Shown here: positions 16,016-23,162 of the stretch, piece after piece
Position numbering within the stretch: position 1 is the stretch's first letter
How the letters are laid out: each line of letters begins with the position of its first letter
Origin: Flavobacteriales bacterium UBA979
Lineage (GTDB): Bacteria; Bacteroidota; Bacteroidia; Flavobacteriales_D; Sanyastnellaceae
Direction of reading: 5' to 3'
NCBI GenBank assembly: GCA_002292325.1
Contig: DBBR01000059.1
Span: 16,094-39,255, forward strand
Length of the DNA stretch: 23,162 nucleotides
Notes under the pieces: generated by a model
What the model was told of the DNA's origin: nothing
Database searches by the model: none
The model's input: only the letters and a program-made list of their open reading frames with translations
Made by a program: the position numbers and the translations under genes

Positions 16016-16783
16016 TCAGAATCGGACGGCTTTAAATTCCCTCTTCAAGTCGGGGTTCCGCGTTAGCAATCCCCATTCAAAAAAATCAACGCGTAAGGTC
16101 CATTCGGGCTGAGCGCAAATTGCTTTCCAAGCGGATTCCATGTCACTTGACCAATGAATGTCATCGCAAACAATGGCGCCTGATGGTGAGAGGAAATCAA
16201 GGCATTCTTCGATGTAGGACAGCAAAGCTTCTCCGCGGTGGTTGCCATCGATGAAGATCAAGTCGAACCCGTTGCTGTTTTGCAACGCTGGAACGAGGGT
16301 CTCCTTGAAAGGACCTTCATGGAGAACGATGTTCGTGATGGCGAGATCCTGCCACGTTTTTTGAGCTGCGGCCGCAACGGTTGGATTTCCTTCCAGCGTG
16401 CAGACGGACGTGCAATGTCTCGCCAGGTATGCAGTCGTGATCCCAAGTGAAGTGCCCATTTCGAGAACGGCTGTGGCTTGGAGGTGCTGGGTGAGCGCAG
16501 CTAGTGCGCGGGCATGCTTGGGGCGTTTTAGGGAACGCCGTGCTATGGCGGAAATGGTTTGGATATTTCCCGTCGATCCCGCTCCGTAATCAACCTGCGG
16601 AACCGCAAAGTGATTTTTCTTCAAGGCCGTTCTGTACGCTTCGATATCTGCTCTGTGTAAATGTGGGTCGCGCATGGAGTCCAATAAATCAAACAACCAC
16701 GGACTGTGAATCGATTGCCAACTCACAGACTGTTGCAGCCATTTCCAGAAGGAAGAAACCCGTTGTAACATCCCTTTTTTCAC
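16016..16783 (-). CDS. Class I SAM-dependent methyltransferase (O-methyltransferase-like)
   Basis: The 255-residue soluble protein has a Rossmann-type SAM domain from about residue 100. Motif I is VLEMGTSLGITTAYLA (106-121), the acidic residue after strand 2 is in CTLEGNP (Glu131), FDLIFIDGNHRGEA (173-186) is the family's motif with Asp179, and CDDIHWSSDM (206-215) follows. The N-terminal HSPWLFDLLD (26-35) matches a common Bacteroidota methyltransferase group that begins with an HSPF/W..DL segment. The substrate is unknown; the IDGNH and CDDIHW motifs recall catechol-type O-methyltransferases. Start is ATG 16783, or ATG 16771 (four residues shorter). It is followed 44 bases later by the kinase gene. 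Confidence 0.88.
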   Translation of the reverse strand: MKKGMLQRVSSFWKWLQQSVSWQSIHSPWLFDLLDSMRDPHLHRADIEAYRTALKKNHFAVPQVDYGAGSTGNIQTISAIARRSLKRPKHARALAALTQHLQATAVLEMGTSLGITTAYLARHCTSVCTLEGNPTVAAAAQKTWQDLAITNIVLHEGPFKETLVPALQNSNGFDLIFIDGNHRGEALLSYIEECLDFLSPSGAIVCDDIHWSSDMESAWKAICAQPEWTLRVDFFEWGLLTRNPDLKREFKAVRF

Positions 16784-16788
16784 TGGAT

Positions 16789-16796
16789 CAAAAGTA
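16789..16796 (-). promoter_or_regulatory. Candidate -7 element for the methyltransferase-kinase-gpmI transcript
   Basis: The minus strand reads TACTTTTG, an exact TAnnTTTG match, ending 5 bases before ATG 16783. If real, transcription would begin at or next to the ATG (leaderless), or the true start is ATG 16771. No good TTG lies at the expected distance upstream. Confidence 0.3.
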
Positions 16797-16801
16797 GTGC
16801 G

Positions 16802-16830
16802 TTGAATCTGTGAATTTTGATTTATCTTTG
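16802..16830 (+). promoter_or_regulatory. Promoter of tRNA-Val
   Basis: TTG (16802-16804), an 18-base spacer and TATCTTTG (16823-16830) give both halves of the Bacteroidota sigma-A promoter (TTG-N17-23-TAnnTTTG). The tRNA begins 11 bases further on, a sensible leader for a processed tRNA. Confidence 0.7.
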
Positions 16831-16841
16831 GCGCCCCGTAA

Positions 16842-16916
16842 GGGCGATTAGCTCAGTTGGTTTAGAGCACCTCGTTTACACCGAGGGGGTCGGGAGTTCG
16901 AGTCTCTCATCGCCCA
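16842..16916 (+). tRNA. tRNA-Val (anticodon UAC)
   Basis: A full cloverleaf of 75 nt can be drawn: acceptor stem gggcgat/atcgccc, D-arm gctc/gagc, anticodon stem cctcg/cgagg with loop TTTACAC (anticodon TAC at 16877-16879), a 5-nt variable loop and T-arm gggag/ctctc (one G-U pair) with loop TTCGAGT. The discriminator base is A16916. The CCA end is not encoded (aca follows). U at the wobble position should read several GUN codons. Confidence 0.96.
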
Positions 16917-16928
16917 CATTTTTCATTG

Positions 16929-16957
16929 AAAAGCCTGCTCCCTGAGTGGGCTTTTTA
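16929..16957 (+). terminator. Terminator after tRNA-Val
   Basis: Stem aaaagcctgctc / gagtgggctttt (12 pairs, two of them G-U) closes a CCT loop and continues into a T run, 12 bases after the tRNA. It lies about 25 bases from the stop of the convergent small exported-protein gene; the A-rich 5' side gives some function in the other direction too. Confidence 0.85.
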
Positions 16958-16982
16958 ATTGCCTTTATTTTTGGTGAAAGCG

Positions 16983-17711
16983 TCACAGCGAAGTTTCCAT
17001 TCCGTGTTTTGGTGAAACGAATCGAATGGTGCTGTCATTTCGCTGTTCAAACTTGATTTTGAAGGTGGTTGGAATTACGAAGGCTTCCATCTTTGGGATG
17101 CTGTCCACATGGCCATTGTTGCCGAATCCTTCGGGACATTCTTCTCGCGCAGACGCGCAGTGTGCAATGCCTTTGGCGAGATCGATTTCCCATTCTACTT
17201 TCTCATCGCATAAGGAACCCCAGTAGGACCGATGCTCACTGAGAATGATATCTTCTCCATCAAAGCGGTACCCATCTTCCACGGACCAGCGCCAATTGCT
17301 ACCGCCGTAATGTGAGATGAAAAGTTTTTGGTCTTGGATCGCGATGTCATCGAATGGATCGCCAACAACGCCACCTTCTTCACTGTTTAAAATCGGAGAT
17401 TCAGAAAATTTCCAAAGCACCCACTTCCCGAGTTGTTTTTGAAAAATGACGACCAGCCGTTCTCGTGCACCATCGATGATTTTGGGTGTTTCGACGGCGG
17501 CCACAAATTCATCTGATCCGTCACCGTTTAAATCCCCCAAGTCGTGTTCCAAAATGTCGATGGAGCTTGCTCCAATTTGGTTGGCAATCATGTCAGACGA
17601 AGGCCCAGCATAAACCAATTCTTCATGGGTGACCAAACGCTGGGCAAGGGAGCATGATGTGGCCAGTGCGAGCATTAAAAGGGCGCTGCTCATCACGAAG
17701 AATGGTTGCAT
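16983..17711 (-). CDS. Small exported protein with FG-GAP/calcium-loop motif, possible lipoprotein
   Basis: I do not recognise a named family for this 242-residue protein. Residues 1-24 (MQPFFVMSSALLMLALATSCSLAQ) form a signal peptide. Cys20 in LATSC makes a lipoprotein possible, but the lipobox is weak and cleavage after SLA is also possible. DLGDLNGDGSDEFVA (57-71) is a DxNxDGxDE calcium-loop/FG-GAP motif; Cys pairs further on could form disulfides. A hint of VCBS/FG-GAP-like beta structure follows. Start ATG 17711 shares its A with the stop of the upstream gene (TGATG), so translation is coupled to the large secreted protein. It probably acts with or beside that protein at the cell surface. 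Confidence 0.75.
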   Translation of the reverse strand: MQPFFVMSSALLMLALATSCSLAQRLVTHEELVYAGPSSDMIANQIGASSIDILEHDLGDLNGDGSDEFVAAVETPKIIDGARERLVVIFQKQLGKWVLWKFSESPILNSEEGGVVGDPFDDIAIQDQKLFISHYGGSNWRWSVEDGYRFDGEDIILSEHRSYWGSLCDEKVEWEIDLAKGIAHCASAREECPEGFGNNGHVDSIPKMEAFVIPTTFKIKFEQRNDSTIRFVSPKHGMETSL

Positions 17712-19966
17712 CAACGGCGCTTTCGAGTGATGGTAAGCGGTCCACGGAAAATTTCGTTATCGGACCGTCGGAAGATGTAGTAATAGGTTCCTTCCGCAAC
17801 GGGTTCGTTGTTAATCCGTCCATCCCAGCTTCCGCCGTAATCATTGCTCAAAAAGATCAGGTTGCCCCAACGGTTGTAAATCTCCATCCGTGAATTAGGG
17901 AACCCTTCAATGCCTGGAATGCGAAAGAAATCATTCGTGCCGTCGCCGTTTGGTGAAAAGACGTTAGGGATCTTGGTGTCACATGCGATAATGGAGACAT
18001 TGAGAATGGCCTCTGAGCCGCATAAGTCAATGACCCAAACGTCCATGTCACCTTGCGTCAAACCTGCTTGAAAATTTCCCAATGGGCCGATGAATGTGGC
18101 CAATGTATCAATTGGATCTGGAGTCGAGCTTGCATCATCAATGGAGACAAAGGCAGAATCTTGCGCTGTTCCTGTTGCGTCGTAGTTGGAGTATTGCCAT
18201 GTGTAGAAGTTGTATGCTTCCGTTCCGCCAGCTAAGCTCAGGTCGCCTTGGATTCCCAAGCAAACTTCTGGACTGCTTCCAGTGATGGGTTCATAAAGAG
18301 GATATGTTACCTCGACTTGCAGATCATTTTCAATGCCACAGGCATCTGTTACGGTCACGGTCACCTGTTGTGATTCGTCAAAACTGACCGTTTCGGTCGG
18401 ATCTTCACCTCCGGTGGACCAGTGATAGAAGAATGGCCCAACACCTGTGCTTATTCCCGTTTCAAGAAGCACGTCATCTCCCGCACACAAAGGATCCGTT
18501 ACCTGCTCAACGTAAGCCACTAATTCGGGGGGCATCATGTAGGTGATGGTTGCAGTTTGTTCGTTTCCACACACGTCAGAAACAATTACCTGGGCAGCTC
18601 CTGGCTCATCGGTTTGGAGAACATTTACCGAGAGTGTGTCGTTGGGGCCGGTGTTCCATTCGAAGGTGAATGGTCCGTAGCCTCCAATGGGTTCAACTTC
18701 CAAAATAGCCTCGCCATTGCAAATCCCGACAGGGGTTTCGTACTCCAATACAGCCGGTTCGAAATCCTGGATTACCAATGTCGCTGATCGCAGGACAGAA
18801 TCGCCACAAAGATTGATGTAGAGGTATTCAATGGTTACAGTTTCAGGTCCTTCAATTTCCGCATCAGCAATAACAAGCAAAGGGATTTCGTAAGTGAATT
18901 CACCTTCTTCCATAATCACCTCTGGCTCGATGGTTTCGTAATCCACACCATTCGTTGCCGTTCCTGAAATGGTCACATTCAATGTGTCCGTGTAGCTCGC
19001 GACAGGACGGACGACTTGGAAGATGGCATCATTGCAGGATTCTACCACGGTGGTGTCGCCGGCAAATATTTGGTTGCCTGAGATGGAAGCGGTAGCCACG
19101 ATGTCGAACGCATTGGATGAAAAAGACCCACCTTCGATGAAGACAGCACTGTCAAAAGCGGTGTCACCAGCGTCTGCGATGGCTATTTTGATGTGGTATG
19201 TTTGTCCACATTCAACCGAGGCCTCTGCCTTCAAGACGACCGTGAAGCCATCCAGTTGCGTGGCATTCGCATCGCCGTTGGATGCATTGTCAACATAATA
19301 TGCCGTGTTTTCCGTCCAATTCGGATCGACTTGGTTGCAGTTGGCCGCAGATCCGGAGCCACCCACATTGCCATTGTTGACTGAATTGATGGTAACCGGC
19401 GTATCATCCGTATTGGGTATAATGGCGAGGTTGATTGCATTGTCGCTATAGGCTCCGTTGATACCCGGCCCACTGAGGAAAAAGCCAAACGCATCGTTCA
19501 CTGAGCCACAGACATATTCGTTGTATTCGTCGCTGCCAAAACTGTAATTGAAGCTGAGGGAGTCGCCGGTGGGAATAAAATCAAATTCGAGTACTGCAGC
19601 ATCGTTGGTATTGAACGTGGATAGTTGATCTAAATCGGGGTCATTGACACCAAAGTTCCCTCCTCCTGTCGTTGAACTCCCAGAGTTGTTGGGACCGATG
19701 ACGTTGGTGCAGCTGCCCGTGGCCATGATCATCCCATTTGCGATTAAGATGTTCGAGTTATTCGCGTCGAATGAACCGATCTGGTCCAAATCCCCCGTAT
19801 ACGTGATATTGAAGATCTCTACGCCTTCTCCGAGAAGGATGGATGCCACTACCTCCTCTGCCGTCAAACTTTCATCAACGATGAGTTGCGCTTGACCTGA
19901 GATTGAAACTGCAAAAAGCGCAAAGGCTGCCGCGCAATTTCGAATTGTTATCTGACGTAAAATCAT
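17711..19966 (-). CDS. Large secreted adhesin-like protein: choice-of-anchor L, Calx-beta-like, PKD/SprB-like repeats, T9SS type B C-terminal domain
   Basis: The 751-residue protein starts with a signal peptide (1 to about 27, ending ISGQAQ). Residues about 30-300 match the choice-of-anchor L domain (LTAEEVVASILLGEGVEIFN, NGMIMATG, FDFIPTGDSLSFNYSFGSDEYNEYV, FGFFLSGPG). About 310-405 is Calx-beta-like (TNGVDYE, ETVTIEY). Two PKD/SprB-like Ig repeats lie at about 425-480 (GPFTFEWNTG) and 505-555 (GPFFYHWSTGG). The final domain, 666-751 (IPNVFSPNGDGTNDFF, MEIYNRWGNLIF, YGGSWDGRINN, GTYYYIF), is the gliding-motility-associated / T9SS type B sorting domain. It is predicted to cross the outer membrane by the type IX system and stay at the surface. 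I chose ATG 19966 because an in-frame extension to 20050 precedes the signal peptide. Confidence 0.92.
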   Translation of the reverse strand: MILRQITIRNCAAAFALFAVSISGQAQLIVDESLTAEEVVASILLGEGVEIFNITYTGDLDQIGSFDANNSNILIANGMIMATGSCTNVIGPNNSGSSTTGGGNFGVNDPDLDQLSTFNTNDAAVLEFDFIPTGDSLSFNYSFGSDEYNEYVCGSVNDAFGFFLSGPGINGAYSDNAINLAIIPNTDDTPVTINSVNNGNVGGSGSAANCNQVDPNWTENTAYYVDNASNGDANATQLDGFTVVLKAEASVECGQTYHIKIAIADAGDTAFDSAVFIEGGSFSSNAFDIVATASISGNQIFAGDTTVVESCNDAIFQVVRPVASYTDTLNVTISGTATNGVDYETIEPEVIMEEGEFTYEIPLLVIADAEIEGPETVTIEYLYINLCGDSVLRSATLVIQDFEPAVLEYETPVGICNGEAILEVEPIGGYGPFTFEWNTGPNDTLSVNVLQTDEPGAAQVIVSDVCGNEQTATITYMMPPELVAYVEQVTDPLCAGDDVLLETGISTGVGPFFYHWSTGGEDPTETVSFDESQQVTVTVTDACGIENDLQVEVTYPLYEPITGSSPEVCLGIQGDLSLAGGTEAYNFYTWQYSNYDATGTAQDSAFVSIDDASSTPDPIDTLATFIGPLGNFQAGLTQGDMDVWVIDLCGSEAILNVSIIACDTKIPNVFSPNGDGTNDFFRIPGIEGFPNSRMEIYNRWGNLIFLSNDYGGSWDGRINNEPVAEGTYYYIFRRSDNEIFRGPLTITRKRR

Positions 19967-19987
19967 GGTGTTTATCGCGGAATAAGG

Positions 19988-20015
19988 TAAACATACGAAG
20001 CAAACTGTGTTGCAA
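19988..20015 (-). promoter_or_regulatory. Promoter of the secreted-protein pair
   Basis: On the minus strand TTG (20015-20013), a 17-base spacer and TATGTTTA (19995-19988) match the Bacteroidota promoter with one mismatch in the -7 element (final G is A). The start codon is 21 bases downstream of it, giving a short leader. Confidence 0.5.
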
Positions 20016-20064
20016 TTCTGGAGGATGGAACAAATACGAACAAGGTTCATTGCATTTCCAACTC

Positions 20065-20072
20065 TACCTTTG
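20065..20072 (+). promoter_or_regulatory. Candidate -7 element for the ABC ATPase gene
   Basis: TACCTTTG is an exact TAnnTTTG match and ends 5 bases before the GTG start at 20078, so the transcript might be leaderless. A TTC (20046-20048) lies 16 bases upstream in place of TTG, so the -33 part is weak. It sits back-to-back with the promoter of the secreted-protein pair. Confidence 0.35.
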
Positions 20073-20077
20073 GCAAC

Positions 20078-20758
20078 GTGAAAACGCTTATTTCAATTGA
20101 AGGGTTGCGTAAGACCTATCAAATCGGAACCCAAGTGGTGCACGCCCTTGATGGATTGGATTTGACGATTAAAACCAATGAATATGTTGCCTTGATGGGA
20201 CCTTCAGGCAGTGGTAAATCGACATTGATGAACGTGCTAGGCTGCCTGGATTCACCGACATCGGGGATGTACCACTTGAACGGCGAAAATGTCGCGAACC
20301 TGGGTGAGGATGCACTTGCTGAAATTCGCAATCGCGAGATTGGCTTTGTGTTTCAAACATTTAACCTCCTTCCGCGTTATTCGGCACTCGAAAACGTGGC
20401 GTTGCCCCTCATATACGCCGGTTTATCCAAGCGAGAGCGATTGCAACGTGCCGAAGATGTTTTGGAGATGGTCGGTCTGAAGGACCGGATGGTCCATAAG
20501 CCCAATGAACTCAGTGGCGGGCAGCGTCAACGTGTGGCGGTTGCGCGTGCTCTGGTGAATCGGCCTTCGATTATTTTGGCAGATGAGCCGACGGGCAACC
20601 TTGATACGAGTACCTCCATGGAAATTATGGCGTTGTTTGCTGAAATTCAAGAGGCAGGTAACACCGTCATTTTGGTGACCCACGAGGAGGATATTGCGGC
20701 GTGTGCAAACCGCATTGTGCGATTGCGCGACGGAAAAGTGGAATCAGCAAACGTTTAA
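20078..20758 (+). CDS. ABC transporter ATP-binding protein, LolD/MacB family
   Basis: Cytoplasmic ATPase subunit of a type VII ABC system (lipoprotein release, MacB-like efflux or FtsE-like). The 226-residue protein has Walker [10 protein letters not shown] (41-49), Q-loop Gln93 in FVFQTFNL, signature LSGGQ (145-149), Walker B IILADE with Glu170, D-loop NLD and H-loop His202 (VTHEED). VARALVNRP and [10 protein letters not shown] are the usual forms for this subfamily. The start is GTG 20078; no ATG lies nearby and the N-terminus ([17 protein letters not shown]) is complete. No permease gene follows, so the partner must be encoded elsewhere. It is divergent from the secreted-protein genes and 63 bases upstream of asnS. 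Confidence 0.93.
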   Translation: MKTLISIEGLRKTYQIGTQVVHALDGLDLTIKTNEYVALMGPSGSGKSTLMNVLGCLDSPTSGMYHLNGENVANLGEDALAEIRNREIGFVFQTFNLLPRYSALENVALPLIYAGLSKRERLQRAEDVLEMVGLKDRMVHKPNELSGGQRQRVAVARALVNRPSIILADEPTGNLDTSTSMEIMALFAEIQEAGNTVILVTHEEDIAACANRIVRLRDGKVESANV

Positions 20759-20821
20759 TTCGGGTCGGGTGCCGTTTCTTTGCATAGAGGCACGTGCCAC
20801 AGGAAAAATCACGGAAAGAGC

Positions 20822-22252
20822 ATGCAACGAGAACGCATTGTTAATCTGCGCGATGAAGCGCACATAGGAAAAGAAGTTCGGGTCCAAGGCTGGGTGCGGA
20901 CGTTTCGAAACGATCAATTCATAGCGGTCAATGATGGGTCTTGCCTAGGAAATTTGCAATTGGTCATCGACCGCGAAGCGACTTCGGATGCCTTGAAAAA
21001 GCGGCTGACCACCGGGGCGGCCATTTCAGCGACAGGCGTTCTGGAGGCCTCGCAAGGCCAAGGCCAGGCGACCGAACTGCGGGTTGCCGAATTGCACATC
21101 TTGGGAGATGCGGACCCCGAGTCCTTTCCCATTCAAATGAAGCGCCACTCTATGGAGTTTTTGCGTGAAAAAGCCCATTTGCGTTTCCGAACGAGCACAT
21201 TCGGGGCGGTATTCCGAGTCAGGCATGCGTTGAATTTCGCCATTCATAAATTTTTCACGGAGGAAGGCTTTTTTCAAATGCACACGCCCATCATTACCGG
21301 GAGTGATGCCGAAGGAGCGGGTGAGATGTTTCAAGTAACGACGTTGGATGTGGCGAATGCGCCGAAAACGCCGGATGGTGCGGTGGATTATTCGAGTGAC
21401 TTTTTTGGAAAAATGTCCAATCTGACGGTAAGTGGTCAATTGGAAGCCGAATTGGCAGCGATGGCATTGGGACAAGTGTATACGTTTGGCCCGACGTTTC
21501 GAGCGGAAAATTCGAACACTTCGCGCCACCTCGCCGAGTTTTGGATGATTGAGCCCGAGGTAGCTTTCGCTGATTTGGCAGACAACATGAAACTTGCGGA
21601 AGCCTGTCTAAAATCCGTTCTCAGCGATGTACTTGGTCGGTGCGATGAAGATTTGGCTTTTTTGGAAAACCGGGAACGCGATGCTGAGAAGCAGTTGCCC
21701 CAAGACCAACGGCATGATGTCTCGTTGCGCGAACGGCTGCAAGCGGTGGTGGATGCCCCATTCTTGCATGTAACGTACACAGAGGCAATTGACTTGCTTC
21801 AACGCTCAAAACCGTACAAGAAGAAAAAATTCAAGTACCCGGTCGAATGGGGAGTGGATTTGCAAAGTGAACACGAGCGTTGGTTGGTGGAGAAGCATTT
21901 TAACGGGCCGGTCATCATCACGGATTACCCCGCTTCGATCAAAGCGTTTTACATGCGCCAAAACGACGATGGTAAAACGGTCGCAGCCATGGATGTTTTG
22001 GTTCCTGGCATCGGTGAAATTATAGGAGGAAGTCAGCGAGAGGAACGATTGGAAAATCTTCAGGCGAAGTGCGCTGAGTTTGACATTCCAGAAGAACATG
22101 TTTGGTGGTACCTCGATACCCGACGTTTTGGTTCTGCCAAGCATGCAGGTTTTGGCATGGGTTTTGAAAGGTTGGTTATGTACGTGACAGGAATGACCAA
22201 CATCCGGGATGTCATTCCATTCCCACGGACTCCTCAAAACGCAGAATTTTAA
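20822..22252 (+). CDS. asnS: Asparaginyl-tRNA synthetase
   Basis: Class II aminoacyl-tRNA synthetase charging tRNA-Asn; cytoplasmic. The 476-residue protein has the N-terminal OB-fold anticodon-binding domain (about 1-110, VQGWVRTFRNDQFIAVNDG), then the catalytic domain with ITGSDAEGAGEMF, GQLEAELAA, motif 2 FRAENSNTSRH (Arg227) and motif 3 GFGMGFERL (Arg450). The MFQVTTLD...SDFFGK segment is typical of AsnS rather than AspRS. I chose ATG 20822 (MQRERIVNLR), preceded by a purine-rich GGAAAGAG; a TTG at 20780 in the same frame would add 14 residues of unlikely sequence. A TTTCTTTG close to a -7 element lies at 20775-20782 but is weak. rpoN begins 11 bases after the stop, probably in the same transcript. 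Confidence 0.96.
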   Translation: MQRERIVNLRDEAHIGKEVRVQGWVRTFRNDQFIAVNDGSCLGNLQLVIDREATSDALKKRLTTGAAISATGVLEASQGQGQATELRVAELHILGDADPESFPIQMKRHSMEFLREKAHLRFRTSTFGAVFRVRHALNFAIHKFFTEEGFFQMHTPIITGSDAEGAGEMFQVTTLDVANAPKTPDGAVDYSSDFFGKMSNLTVSGQLEAELAAMALGQVYTFGPTFRAENSNTSRHLAEFWMIEPEVAFADLADNMKLAEACLKSVLSDVLGRCDEDLAFLENRERDAEKQLPQDQRHDVSLRERLQAVVDAPFLHVTYTEAIDLLQRSKPYKKKKFKYPVEWGVDLQSEHERWLVEKHFNGPVIITDYPASIKAFYMRQNDDGKTVAAMDVLVPGIGEIIGGSQREERLENLQAKCAEFDIPEEHVWWYLDTRRFGSAKHAGFGMGFERLVMYVTGMTNIRDVIPFPRTPQNAEF

Positions 22253-22263
22253 AGCCCACCGCC

Positions 22264-23162
22264 ATGCTCAGACAAAGCCTTCAACAGAAACTGCTCCAGA
22301 AGCTATCGCCTCAGCAGATTCAGTTGATGAAATTGCTGCAGCTGCCGACCACCGAGTTGGAGGTTCGGATTAAAGAGGAATTGGAGGCGAATCCCGCTTT
22401 AGAGGAAGGGCAGGAGCAGGAGTGGGAGGATGAATTTGAAGAGGATCATCCAGAAGATCAGAGCGATTCGATGGAGGAATTTAATTTCGATGAATACCTC
22501 GATGATGAAACTCCGGAGTACCGTCTGAGTGCGCGCAATCACGGCGCGGACCCTGACGAGAAGACCATCCCTTTTTCGGGGGGCACTTCGTTTTTTGAGC
22601 GATTAAATGCGCAGCTCGGTTTGCTCGACGCACCGGAATCGGCCCGAGCACTTGCGGATCATATCATTGGAAACCTTGATGAAGCCGGATACCTCCGCAG
22701 GGATTTGGAGAGCATTGTGAATGATTTGGCATTCACGGAAGGCATTGAAGTGGAGCGTATTCAATTGGAAGAGGCCTTGTTCATTGTGCAAAGTCTTGAT
22801 CCTGCAGGAGTGGGCGCTCGCGACTTAAGGGAGTGTTTGCAATTGCAGTTGCGGCGCAAGTTCGAGACAGAGTCGGCCTCTAAAGGCCTTTTGTCACGTC
22901 GCATCGCTCAACGCATCGCTTTGGAAATTCTCGAGTTTCATTTTGAAGCATTCTCAAAGAAGCATTTTGAGCGCATCCAAAAGAAGCTGGACATCGATGA
23001 GGAAGGCCTCAGAGATGCATTAGAGGAGATTACACAACTCAATCCCAAGCCAGGAAATTCAGGAGCGGAATCCAACCGTGGCACAGCGGTCCAAATTGTT
23101 CCGGACTTTCTTTTGTCCGTGGAGAACAATGAACTTCGGTTGCAACTCAACCAACGCAATGC
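22264..23162 (+). CDS. rpoN: RNA polymerase sigma-54 factor RpoN, 3'-truncated by the window
   Basis: Sigma factor for enhancer-dependent promoters. The frame is open from ATG 22264 to the window edge (299 codons plus two bases). Region I, the activator-interacting domain, covers about residues 1-48 and is Gln/Leu-rich (MLRQSLQQKLLQKLSPQQIQ, LMKLLQLP, EELEANPALEEG). An acidic region II follows (about 48-90: EQEWEDEFEEDHPED). The core-binding domain starts at about residue 105 (TSFFERLNAQLG, NLDEAGYLRRDL, LDPAGVGARDLRECL). The DNA-binding HTH and RpoN box lie outside. The start is unambiguous, since family members begin MLRQSLQQKLLQKLSPQQIQ or very similar. I recall asnS-rpoN adjacency from other Bacteroidota but could not check it. 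Confidence 0.95.
   Translation, partial: MLRQSLQQKLLQKLSPQQIQLMKLLQLPTTELEVRIKEELEANPALEEGQEQEWEDEFEEDHPEDQSDSMEEFNFDEYLDDETPEYRLSARNHGADPDEKTIPFSGGTSFFERLNAQLGLLDAPESARALADHIIGNLDEAGYLRRDLESIVNDLAFTEGIEVERIQLEEALFIVQSLDPAGVGARDLRECLQLQLRRKFETESASKGLLSRRIAQRIALEILEFHFEAFSKKHFERIQKKLDIDEEGLRDALEEITQLNPKPGNSGAESNRGTAVQIVPDFLLSVENNELRLQLNQRN

Noticed and set aside
20009..20020. The 12-mer GTTGCAATTCTG occurs here and at 1219-1230.
   Set aside because: By rough count, a dozen or so 12-mer pairs are expected by chance in 23 kb; there is no shared context beyond it.
1..23162. Search for CRISPR arrays, transposases, integrases, toxin-antitoxin pairs, restriction or other defence genes, and biosynthetic clusters.
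   Set aside because: None seen on either strand; every long frame is accounted for by housekeeping or surface-protein genes.

Overview
The window looks like ordinary chromosome of a Bacteroidota bacterium, most likely a Flavobacteriales-like lineage with balanced GC content (estimated by eye). The evidence is a secreted protein ending in a type IX secretion (gliding-motility-type) C-terminal domain, promoter-like sites of the Bacteroidota type (TTG, about 17-19 nt, TAnnTTTG), few convincing Shine-Dalgarno sites, and family members (amino-acid dehydrogenase, AnmK, short TonB-like protein, HSP-type methyltransferase) in their Bacteroidota form. I see no insertion sequence, phage gene, CRISPR array, toxin-antitoxin pair or defence island. 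No stretch longer than 300 bases lacks a gene or RNA.

Layout, left to right. (1) 1-1158: 3' part of the pyruvate dehydrogenase E2 gene, closed by a clear terminator. (2) 1281-5190: recG, then a tryptophan-rich exported protein of unknown function. (3) 5173-6315, minus: acyl-CoA dehydrogenase, overlapping the end of the previous gene tail-to-tail. (4) 6385-8795: anmK and an amino-acid dehydrogenase joined by an ATGA overlap. (5) 8858-13520: nhaD, then a tight exbB-exbD-tonB-like-folC run. (6) 16783-13531, minus: methyltransferase, orphan sensor histidine kinase, gpmI; kinase and mutase overlap by ATGA. (7) 16842-16916: tRNA-Val(UAC) with its own promoter and terminator. (8) 19966-16983, minus: a large secreted choice-of-anchor-L / T9SS protein and a coupled small exported protein. 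(9) 20078-23162: a LolD/MacB-type ABC ATPase, asnS, and the 5' part of rpoN, cut by the window edge.

Most genes are housekeeping: central carbon metabolism (PDH E2, GpmI), DNA repair (RecG), cell-wall recycling (AnmK), folate (FolC), translation (AsnS, tRNA-Val) and transcription (sigma-54). Envelope energetics is represented by the NhaD antiporter and the ExbB/ExbD/TonB-like motor. Five gene junctions overlap by 1-4 nt (anmK/dehydrogenase, exbB/exbD, tonB/folC, kinase/gpmI, secreted pair), so translational coupling is a repeated theme.

I found no convincing undescribed multi-gene system. The most unusual local signal is a run of eight G (minus strand, 15091-15084) near the 3' end of the histidine kinase gene. 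It forms a G GGG GGG slippery heptamer in frame, and a -1 shift there would run without a stop into gpmI, giving a kinase-mutase fusion. The tryptophan-rich protein and the secreted pair are the other items that deserve a second look.
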